From: DATEUP01 sp035283065
Lineage (GTDB): Archaea; Thermoplasmatota; DTKX01; DATEUP01
Reading direction: 5' to 3'
Assembly (NCBI GenBank): GCA_035283065.1
Contig: DATEUP010000218.1
Span: 1-39,945, forward strand
Length of the DNA stretch: 39,945 bases
Every line of letters begins with the position of its first letter. The first letter of the stretch is position 1. Below, in pieces: positions 8,920-14,372 of the stretch. Made by a program: the position numbers and the translations under genes. Below the pieces are notes generated by a model. It was not told the origin of the DNA and did no database searches. It worked only from the letters and a program-made list of their open reading frames with translations.

Positions 8920-8929
8920 GTTAAGCATT
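8920..8929 (-). promoter_or_regulatory. Possible TATA-like element of the pst operon
   Basis: AATGCTTAAC on the reverse strand is the only AT-rich patch upstream of pstS at a workable distance. It would place transcription start near 8895 and leave a leader of about 33 bases containing the GGAG that precedes the ATG. The match to an archaeal TATA box is weak. Confidence 0.3.
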
Positions 8930-8999
8930 GACGAAGCGAAAGAACGTGGAGCATCGCTCGGCACGCCCTGGCCTTCCCGAGCGTCCATCACTTCCCGAC

Positions 9000-9014
9000 A
9001 AGTGTCCGACACTT
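9000..9014. promoter_or_regulatory. Palindromic operator candidate between divergent phosphate genes
   Basis: AAGTGTC-C-GACACTT is a perfect 7-base inverted repeat around one central base. It lies about 140 bases before pstS on one side and 76 bases before the small reading frame at 9090 on the other. Such a dyad fits a homodimeric regulator; the AbrB-PhoU protein encoded at 9306 is an obvious candidate, by position only. The motif CTTCCCGA also occurs three times nearby (8907, 8973, 8991). Confidence 0.45.
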
Positions 9015-9044
9015 CCACCCTGCTCGAGGGGCAAACGCGGGCGC

Positions 9045-9057
9045 GCGCTTGAAGCGC
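9045..9057. promoter_or_regulatory. Smaller palindrome GCGCTT-G-AAGCGC
   Basis: This 6-base inverted repeat with a one-base centre sits just upstream of the ribosome-binding site of the 36-codon gene. In GC-rich DNA a 6+1+6 palindrome can arise by chance, so support is weak; it is noted because it shares the odd-centred layout of the sites at 9000 and 9254. Confidence 0.2.
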
Positions 9058-9089
9058 TCGTGCGGCCTCGTGGGCTCAGGAGGAAACCC

Positions 9090-9200
9090 ATGGAACCAAC
9101 CAAGAGAGAGCCCGGGAGCGGCACCTACGCTGACAGCGAGGCCGCGCGCTTCTGGGGGGAGCCCGCCGAGGACCGGCAGGGCGAGTTTGAAGACAAGTAG
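9090..9200 (+). CDS. Small 36-residue hydrophilic protein, unknown
   Basis: A short frame from ATG 9090 to TAG 9198-9200 lies between the divergent pst operon and the AbrB-PhoU gene. Its support is a perfect AGGAGG (9078-9083) six bases before the ATG, stronger than the SD of most genes here. The predicted peptide is acidic and polar, with no hydrophobic segment; it contains PGSGTYADSEAARFWGEP and ends EDRQGEFEDK. I recognise no family. The AARFWGEP stretch, with its aromatic pair, could be a small binding epitope. Position suggests a link with phosphate regulation, or it may be a leader peptide for the regulator 105 bases downstream. A non-coding explanation for so good an SD plus a clean frame is less likely but not excluded. 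Confidence 0.5.
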   Translation: MEPTKREPGSGTYADSEAARFWGEPAEDRQGEFEDK

Positions 9201-9253
9201 GGCCGCTTCGCGGAAGTGGATTCCCTTACTTACTCGGCGAGAATGGCTTTCAC

Positions 9254-9266
9254 CCCCTGACAGGGG
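9254..9266. promoter_or_regulatory. Palindrome CCCCTG-A-CAGGGG before the AbrB-PhoU gene
   Basis: A perfect 6-base inverted repeat around one base lies 39 bases before the ATG at 9306. It could be an autoregulatory operator, or a short hairpin ending the small gene at 9090. No T-run follows, which argues against a terminator. Confidence 0.3.
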
Positions 9267-9305
9267 CCAAATCTCAAATGCTTCCCTTCCTCTCCTTTCT
9301 TGACG

Positions 9306-10379
9306 ATGACCGGCAAGAGTGGAAAGGAAAACAGCAAAGACGGGCAGGCCGACAAGCCGGCGCCGGCCCTCGAGCGGACGGTCGAGACGCGCAAGATCCA
9401 GCGCTCGGGCCGGGGCTCGACGGTCTTGTCGCTGCCGAAGGAGTGGGTCGAACGCGTCGGGCTGAAGCCCGGCGACCCCGTGGCCCTCCACTTCCAGCCC
9501 GACGGCTCATTCGTCCTTTCCCCGCGGCTCGTGGAATCCACGTCCCGGCTGAAGGCCACGCTGGAGATCGACCCGAAGCGCCCGGCGCGGACTTCGAGGC
9601 AGGTCATTGCGGCCTACCTCGAGGGGTGCGGCCAGATCGAGTTGCGCTCCAAGACGGAGATCACGCCGGCGATGCGCCAGACGATCCACGACGGGGTCCG
9701 GAAGATCGTGGGCCTCGAGGTCGTTGACGAGGGCCCGACTCGAATCGTGCTCCTCGACGTGGCGAGCCCCTCGGACTTCCCGATGGGACGGGGCCTGCGC
9801 CGGATGCACATGCTCACGCGCGCCATGCACGAGGACGCGATGGCGGCCCTCGTGGAGGGCCAGGGGGAACGATCGGCGGCAGTCCTATCGCGCGACGACG
9901 AGGTCGACCGCCTCTATTGGCTCATCTTCAAGCAGCACCACCTCATCCTGCGAGACCCGCGCTTTGCGGCCAAGCTGGAGACGACGCCGCAGAAGTCCCT
10001 GGGCTACATGCTCGCGGCCAGGATCCTCGAACGCGTGTCCGACCACGCCTGCACGATCGCGAGGAGCGCCTCGGACCTGCGGGGCGCGCTGCCCAAGTCG
10101 ATTGCCGACGGCCTCCACGAGGCGAGCAAGCAAGCCATGGTGCTCCTTGACCGGGCGTTCCAGTGCTTCGTGGGCGACACGCCCGACGAGGCGCACGAGG
10201 TCATCGAGTCCGTGAAGCCTTTCGAGAACCGTGTCTCGGTGCTGCGAGAGTCGATTGGGGGGCTGAAGGGAAGACAAGCCGTCGCGCTCGCCTACGTGCT
10301 GGAGTCGATCGAACGAACGGGCGCCTACGCGACGGACGTGGCTGAGCTTGCCGTCAACAACGCGGTGCGGACGCAGTAG
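9306..10379 (+). CDS. AbrB-PhoU phosphate regulator
   Basis: This protein joins a DNA-binding swapped-hairpin AbrB/SpoVT-type domain to a PhoU domain. The AbrB part (about residues 28-72) reads TRKIQRSGRGSTVLSLPKEW followed by VGLKPGDPVALHFQPDGSFVLSP. The C-terminal two thirds are helical and PhoU-like, with RDDEVDRLYWLIFKQ and MLAARILERVSDHACTIARS, the latter matching the conserved PhoU ERxxDH motif. Proteins of this layout are known in archaea as phosphate-uptake regulators. It is divergent from the pst-ppk-ppx operon, so it most likely senses phosphate status and represses or activates that operon and perhaps itself. The start is ATG 9306, or TTG 9300 two codons earlier; there is no SD, so the message may be leaderless. 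Length is about 357 residues. Confidence 0.88.
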   Translation: MTGKSGKENSKDGQADKPAPALERTVETRKIQRSGRGSTVLSLPKEWVERVGLKPGDPVALHFQPDGSFVLSPRLVESTSRLKATLEIDPKRPARTSRQVIAAYLEGCGQIELRSKTEITPAMRQTIHDGVRKIVGLEVVDEGPTRIVLLDVASPSDFPMGRGLRRMHMLTRAMHEDAMAALVEGQGERSAAVLSRDDEVDRLYWLIFKQHHLILRDPRFAAKLETTPQKSLGYMLAARILERVSDHACTIARSASDLRGALPKSIADGLHEASKQAMVLLDRAFQCFVGDTPDEAHEVIESVKPFENRVSVLRESIGGLKGRQAVALAYVLESIERTGAYATDVAELAVNNAVRTQ

Positions 10380-10473
10380 GCCGGCAAAGGCAATCCCTTC
10401 CCGACGGAGCAAACCGGCCCTCCGGAGAATCCATGGCGCCAGGGATTTCGTCCTCCTCGGCGTACTGCAGTCG

Positions 10474-10647
10474 GTGGCGGTCACGACGGCTCGTTGCGCC
10501 TTCTGCGGGGAGTTCGTGGACGACGGGACCTGCCGCGCCTGCGGTTGCGACCGCTTCTTCTTGGAAGCGGGCGCCCGGCCGGGCGCGAGCTCGCTCGCCC
10601 TCCGAGACGAGAGGGCGGGGCCCGCCTCGGTCCGGCTCCTCGCCTGA
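10474..10647 (+). CDS. Small zinc-ribbon protein A (57 residues)
   Basis: A short frame from GTG 10474 encodes four cysteines in a zinc-ribbon layout: C8-x2-C11-x8-C20-x2-C23, seen as CAFCGEFVDDGTCRACGCDR. A basic/acidic tail of about 30 residues follows. The cysteine spacing equals that of the next small gene at 10830, and both have an aspartate two residues after the last ribbon glycine and an aromatic soon after, so the two are probably paralogues. No SD is visible, and the exact start is unsure. Free-standing zinc ribbons in archaea often act as adaptors in transcription, translation or protein quality control, but no specific role can be assigned. Confidence 0.5.
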   Translation: MAVTTARCAFCGEFVDDGTCRACGCDRFFLEAGARPGASSLALRDERAGPASVRLLA

Positions 10648-10829
10648 CCCCTTCACGATCAACGGCATCCGAAACCCCGGCCGGGCCCCCATGCGTTTCG
10701 GGGCCCGGCCAACCCCCTTCCGACAGAGGAAGCCTTTCCGCAAGGGTGGGCCACGGACGAGGCGCGCAAAACGACGCGGGGGGAATCGCTTGAGCAGGGC
10801 TCAAGGGTGGGGGCGCCCCTTCGGGATTG

Positions 10830-10973
10830 ATGACTATGCTGAACCTACGAGCACTGCGATGCCGTGGATGCGGGAGCGACTGGCAGGGAAAGCGGTGTGT
10901 GAACTGCGGCCACGACGCGTTCGTCGATGTGCAGCGCTACTACCCGCGGCATGGCGCGCCCTTAATGCGGTAG
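10830..10973 (+). CDS. Small zinc-ribbon protein B (47 residues)
   Basis: From ATG 10830 (or ATG 10836) to TAG 10971-10973 the frame encodes C11-x2-C14-x8-C23-x2-C26, seen as CRGCGSDWQGKRCVNCGHDA, followed by FVDVQRYYPRHG. The identical cysteine spacing and the CG-x-D-x-F ending relate it to the ribbon at 10474. It lies 52 bases upstream of arsC on the same strand and could share its transcript, though a role in arsenic handling is only a positional guess. The region between the two ribbons (10648-10829) holds no convincing gene. Confidence 0.5.
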   Translation: MTMLNLRALRCRGCGSDWQGKRCVNCGHDAFVDVQRYYPRHGAPLMR

Positions 10974-11025
10974 TTGCACGGCAGCTTCTTGGGGGGCCTC
11001 GGCCTTCGAGGCGGCGGGGGAGCCC

Positions 11026-11442
11026 TTGACGACCGTCGCCTTCGTCTGCGTCCATAACGCCGGGCGCAGCCAGATGGCGGCGGCGTTTGCGCGCGGGATG
11101 GTCCCGCCCGGGATCACCGTGATAAGCGCGGGCACGCAGCCGGCAAAGGCCGTCAACCCGGTCGTCGTTGAGGCGATGAGGGAAAGGGGCTTCGACCTGG
11201 CGGGCGAGGTTCCAAGGAAGCTCACCTTCGACGAGGCGATGGCCGCCAACTACTTCGTTACGATGGGGTGCGACCCCGAGGAAGCGTGCCCGGCCGGGTA
11301 CCGCGGCGATGTGCGAGACTGGAAGCTCGCGGACCCGAAGGGGAAAACGCTCCCCGAGGTGCGCTTGATCCGAGACGAGGTCGAAGAGCGTGTGCGGGCG
11401 CTCATCGAGGAGATCCGTCGCGCCGGGAAGGGGCCGCCCTAG
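11026..11442 (+). CDS. arsC: Arsenate reductase / low-molecular-weight phosphotyrosine phosphatase family (ArsC)
   Basis: The 138-residue product belongs to the LMW-phosphatase type of arsenate reductase. The P-loop C-x5-R-S appears at the N-terminus as VCVHNAGRS (C8, R14). FVTMGCDPEEACP carries the two further cysteines used in the reductase disulfide cascade, and RDWKLADPKGK contains the DP general-acid aspartate region (typically DWxLxDP). These support reduction of As(V) to As(III) with thioredoxin or a similar donor. TTG 11026 is preceded by GGGGGAG. The gene is followed, after an operator-bearing gap of 102 bases, by arsR and the arsenite exporter, so the product As(III) would be removed by the neighbouring pump. 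It could be on a separate transcript from arsR, because the dyad lies downstream of it. Confidence 0.88.
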   Translation: MTTVAFVCVHNAGRSQMAAAFARGMVPPGITVISAGTQPAKAVNPVVVEAMRERGFDLAGEVPRKLTFDEAMAANYFVTMGCDPEEACPAGYRGDVRDWKLADPKGKTLPEVRLIRDEVEERVRALIEEIRRAGKGPP

Positions 11443-11501
11443 CCGGCGCGTGGCGCCCAGGAGGGCCCCAGCCTGGATCCTCCTACGGCGCCCCCGACAT
11501 C

Positions 11502-11523
11502 GATATGAACAAGAATTCATATC
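11502..11523. promoter_or_regulatory. ArsR operator candidate (dyad upstream of arsR)
   Basis: GATATGAA and TTCATATC form a perfect 8-base inverted repeat separated by six bases (CAAGAA). It lies 21 bases before the arsR GTG and is much more AT-rich than its surroundings. ArsR/SmtB repressors bind such dyads, so autoregulation of arsR-acr3 is likely. The AT-rich half-sites could also serve as the TATA region, so repressor binding would block TBP. Confidence 0.65.
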
Positions 11524-11544
11524 CGAACAGGCCGCTCCGCAAGC

Positions 11545-11916
11545 GTGAACGAGCACACGCTCCTCAAGGCGCTTGGCGACCCGACCCGGCTTGACGTGCT
11601 GCGCCTCCTCGCCCGGCGCGAGCGCACGGTCGCGGCCCTCCTTGAGCGCCTCAAGATGGAGCAAAGTGCCCTCAGCCACCACCTCAAGGTGCTGCGCGAG
11701 GCGGGCCTCGTCACGAGCCGGTACGAAGAGGCGCACGTGGTCTACGCGCTCGCCCACCCGCGGCTTGGGGCGTTCCTCAAGGAAGTCACGGAGACGGCGG
11801 AAGCGGTCGACGGGGTTTGCCGTTGCGTCGAGTGCGGCGGCACCCTCCTTCGCCCCTACCCGAGGGCGGGCGAGGCGCCCCCGAGCACGACCACCCGGGG
11901 GGCGCGCCGTGACTGA
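11545..11916 (+). CDS. arsR: ArsR-family arsenic-responsive repressor
   Basis: The product is a 123-residue winged-helix protein. LLKALGDPTRLDVLRLLA and QSALSHHLKVLREAGLVTSR are the classic ArsR helix-turn-helix signature. The usual ELCVCDL metal site is absent (the matching helix reads ALLERLKMEQSAL). Instead three cysteines cluster near the C-terminus at C92, C94 and C97 (VCRCVECGG). This resembles ArsR variants that bind As(III) through C-terminal cysteines. GTG 11545 is 21 bases after the dyad and lacks an SD, suggesting a short leader. Its stop overlaps the acr3 start by eight bases, so repressor and exporter are translated together. Confidence 0.88.
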   Translation: MNEHTLLKALGDPTRLDVLRLLARRERTVAALLERLKMEQSALSHHLKVLREAGLVTSRYEEAHVVYALAHPRLGAFLKEVTETAEAVDGVCRCVECGGTLLRPYPRAGEAPPSTTTRGARRD

Positions 11917-13030
11917 AGGAGGCCCGCCGGCGCTTGGCTGGCGAGACAAGCTCCTGCCCGCCTGGATCATCGCGGCCATGGCTGGGGGGATCGGCCTGGG
12001 GGCGTCCCTGCCAGCGCTTGGGCCCTGGCTTGATTCGGTCCAGGTGGCCTCCGTGTCGCTCCCGATCGCCATCGGCCTGCTCGTCATGATGTACCCGCCG
12101 CTCACGCGCGTGCGCTACGAGGAGCTGCGCGAGGTCGCGAGGCGCGGGAACTACCGCCGGATGCTCTCGGCCTCGCTCTTCCAGAACTGGGTCGTCGGGC
12201 CCTTCCTCATGTTCGCGCTCGCGTGGGCTTTCCTGCCCGACCGCCCGGACTACCGCACGGGCCTCATATTCATCGGCCTTGCCCGCTGCATCGCCATGGT
12301 CCTCGTCTGGAATTGGCTCGCCCGCGGCGACGGGGAATACGCGGCGGTCCTTGTTGCGCTGAACTCCCTGTTCCAGGTCGCGCTCTACGCCGTGCTTGCG
12401 CATTTCTTCGTGGTCGTCCTCCCCCCGTTGCTCGGGCTTTCGTCCGACGCGGGCCGAGTCGAAGTCTCCACGGCCCAGGTCGCGCTCAGCGTGGCCGTCT
12501 TCCTCGGCATCCCGTTCGTCGCGGGTTATCTGACGCGGGCCGCCCTGCTGCGCCGGCGCGGCGCCGATTGGTTCGAGGGCGTTTTCGTGAGGCGGACGGA
12601 GGGGCTCACGCTTGCGGGCCTGCTCTTCACGGTCGTCGTGATGTTCTCCATGAAGGGCGCCGTGATCGTCACGCTGCCCGCCGACGTCCTCCGGATCGCC
12701 GTGCCTCTCGTGCTCTACTTCCTCCTCATGTTCGCCTCGTCCTACGCGCTTTCGATCGCCCTCGGGTTCCGCTACGGCGCGGCAACCGCGCAGGCATTCA
12801 CGGCCGCCTCGAACAACTTCGAGCTCGCCATTGCGGTCACGATCAGCGTCTTTGGCATTGCGTCGGGCCAGGCGCTTGCGGCCGTCGTGGGGCCGCTCGT
12901 GGAAGTCCCCGTGCTGCTCGCCCTCGTGACGGTCGCGCTCTGGGCAAGGCCGCGGTTTTTCGACGAACACGGCGACCCGTTCCGGTCGAAGGGCGCCGCT
13001 CGAGCGATTTTAGACGACCACGCCCGATGA
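11909..13030 (+). CDS. acr3: Arsenite efflux permease, ACR3 family
   Basis: A 373-residue integral membrane protein with about ten hydrophobic segments. The family hallmark cysteine is present at C127 in GLARCIAMVLVWN, followed by the conserved RGDGEYAAVLVALNSLFQ; the second hallmark ASNNFELAIAV lies near the C-terminus. ACR3 exchanges arsenite for protons across the membrane. The start is GTG 11909, overlapping the arsR stop in another frame. An open frame continues upstream in arsR DNA but is an arginine/serine-rich out-of-frame artefact. Together with arsC and arsR it makes a complete arsenate resistance set. It converges on the minus-strand gene ending at 13059, with 28 bases between. Confidence 0.93.
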   Translation: MTEGGPPALGWRDKLLPAWIIAAMAGGIGLGASLPALGPWLDSVQVASVSLPIAIGLLVMMYPPLTRVRYEELREVARRGNYRRMLSASLFQNWVVGPFLMFALAWAFLPDRPDYRTGLIFIGLARCIAMVLVWNWLARGDGEYAAVLVALNSLFQVALYAVLAHFFVVVLPPLLGLSSDAGRVEVSTAQVALSVAVFLGIPFVAGYLTRAALLRRRGADWFEGVFVRRTEGLTLAGLLFTVVVMFSMKGAVIVTLPADVLRIAVPLVLYFLLMFASSYALSIALGFRYGAATAQAFTAASNNFELAIAVTISVFGIASGQALAAVVGPLVEVPVLLALVTVALWARPRFFDEHGDPFRSKGAARAILDDHAR

Positions 13031-13058
13031 AGGCCAGGCTCGTGGGCCCACGATCTTG

Positions 13059-13592
13059 CTAGAAGGGCGGGCGGGCCTCGACGAGGAACGCCGCGGGACG
13101 CGCGACCCACAGGAAGAGCGCGCAGGCAAGCGCGCCGTCGACCCGCGCCGAGGCCGCCCCGTCGATGGCGAGGCTAAGCTCCAGGTCCGTCCACCTCCCA
13201 AGCACGCTGTGCGCTTCGCCGAGCGTGATCGAGAGGCTCCGGCGCGCGTAGTCGGGGACGACGTCGATGGGCTCGCCGGCGAGCTTGCCGCCTCCCGCGC
13301 CGTAGGGGGCCATCGCGATGTCGGAAATCGCGCCCCGGCGGTCAATCTGCACGCGCCCCCGCCTCCAGTCGGCTGACGCGAACCAGGCGTACGTCGCCTC
13401 CCCCGGGCTCCTGTGCGCGGCCGAGTAGAGCCGGAGGTCGCCCCTCGGTCCAAACGAAGGCGGCGACACCCATCCGCGGCGCAAGACTTGCTGGAAGTCC
13501 GGGTCCTCCATTGAGGGGACGGCGCGCAGGGGGCGACCCGCCTCATCGATGTTGAGGGCCGCCCCGTCGAGGCTCACGCGCAACAGGGGCAC
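13059..13592 (-). CDS. Conserved-looking hypothetical protein, 177 residues
   Basis: I do not recognise a family. The frame starts at GTG 13592 with GGAGG nine bases upstream and follows the metallo-beta-lactamase gene by 19 bases, so it is probably co-transcribed with it. The sequence has alternating polar/hydrophobic patterns suggesting a beta-rich fold: VSLDGAALNIDEAGRPLRAV, ADWRRGRVQIDRRGAISDIA, SLSITLGEAHSVLGRWTDLE and LELSLAIDGAASARVDG. A hydrophobic stretch near the C-terminus (ALACALFLWVARPAAFLV) could be a buried strand-helix or a single membrane segment. There is no signal peptide and no cysteine pair typical of metal sites. The good SD and strand-consistent codon use make it a real gene. 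Confidence 0.6.
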   Translation of the reverse strand: MPLLRVSLDGAALNIDEAGRPLRAVPSMEDPDFQQVLRRGWVSPPSFGPRGDLRLYSAAHRSPGEATYAWFASADWRRGRVQIDRRGAISDIAMAPYGAGGGKLAGEPIDVVPDYARRSLSITLGEAHSVLGRWTDLELSLAIDGAASARVDGALACALFLWVARPAAFLVEARPPF

Positions 13593-13611
13593 GGCGCAAA
13601 CCCTCCGGCGG

Positions 13612-14298
13612 TCACTCGTGAGTGTTGGCCCACTGGATTTCCTGCCAACCGTGCGGCTGGGGGGGCCACCCTTGGGTCATGTAGCGGACGAAGTCCTCCT
13701 TGGTCTTCTGGGTCAGGGCCTCGTTGGCCAGCCGCTGCGCGCCCAGCGTGGTCGTCCGGTCGGGCGGGAGGTCATGGTGGGAGCCGAAGTGGCAGGGGAA
13801 CACACGGACGCGGTCCTCGAGCCGAAGGAGCTTGTCGAAAACGGAGTGGTAAAGCTCCGACGGGCCCTCCGGGTAGAAGTCCGCCCGCCCGACGGTCCCG
13901 ACAAGGAGCGTGTCGCCGACGAGGGCCGCGTCCCCGGCAAGGAACGTCATGGCGTCGGGGGTGTGCCCCGGGGTCTCGATTGCCCGGACTTCGAGGTCGC
14001 CGACGCGCAGCGGCGTGGAGCCGGTGATCCCGAGGTGGTCGAAGGTGGCGCCCGCTTTGGCGGGCATCGCAAGCGGGACCTTGAGCTGGCGCGCGAGCGG
14101 CCGGGCTGAGGAGATGTGGTCCGCGTGTGTGTGAGTTTCCCAGACCCCCGTGACGCGCAGGGCGTGCGCTTGGGCGGCCTCGTCGTAGAGGAACGGGTCC
14201 TGCGTCGGGTCGACGACCACGCAGGCACCCGCGCCCTCGTCGGCGAGGAGGTAGGTGAGGCACCCCGTCGATTCGCGGGCAAGCTGGATGACCTTCAC
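13612..14298 (-). CDS. ETHE1-like metallo-beta-lactamase (persulfide dioxygenase type)
   Basis: The 228-residue product has the H-x-H-x-D-H motif as ETHTHADHIS (H56, H58, D60, H61), then ETPGHTPDAMTFL, LVGDTLLVGTVGRADF and FPCHFGSHHD, in the order and spacing of the ETHE1/sulfur dioxygenase and glyoxalase II branch. ETHE1 proteins oxidise glutathione or protein persulfides with a single iron; this archaeal one may use another thiol carrier. GRADF is a feature of the ETHE1 group rather than glyoxalase II. GTG 14298 is chosen for its spacing from a G-rich stretch; GTG 14304 is also possible. It lies 74 bases after the DsbA-methyltransferase gene, suggesting a joint role in thiol, sulfur or metalloid chemistry. 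Confidence 0.85.
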   Translation of the reverse strand: MKVIQLARESTGCLTYLLADEGAGACVVVDPTQDPFLYDEAAQAHALRVTGVWETHTHADHISSARPLARQLKVPLAMPAKAGATFDHLGITGSTPLRVGDLEVRAIETPGHTPDAMTFLAGDAALVGDTLLVGTVGRADFYPEGPSELYHSVFDKLLRLEDRVRVFPCHFGSHHDLPPDRTTTLGAQRLANEALTQKTKEDFVRYMTQGWPPQPHGWQEIQWANTHE

Positions 14299-14372
14299 GA
14301 GCACGCCCCCGCGCTTGCGCCCGGAGCCTTCCCCGGGGTTGATGAGGGTTTTCCCCGCAGGCCGAGGGGGGG

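Noticed and set aside
10834..12105. 423-codon minus-strand frame across the arsenic genes
   Set aside because: It is antisense to arsC, arsR and acr3, whose families are certain, and lies across the ArsR operator.
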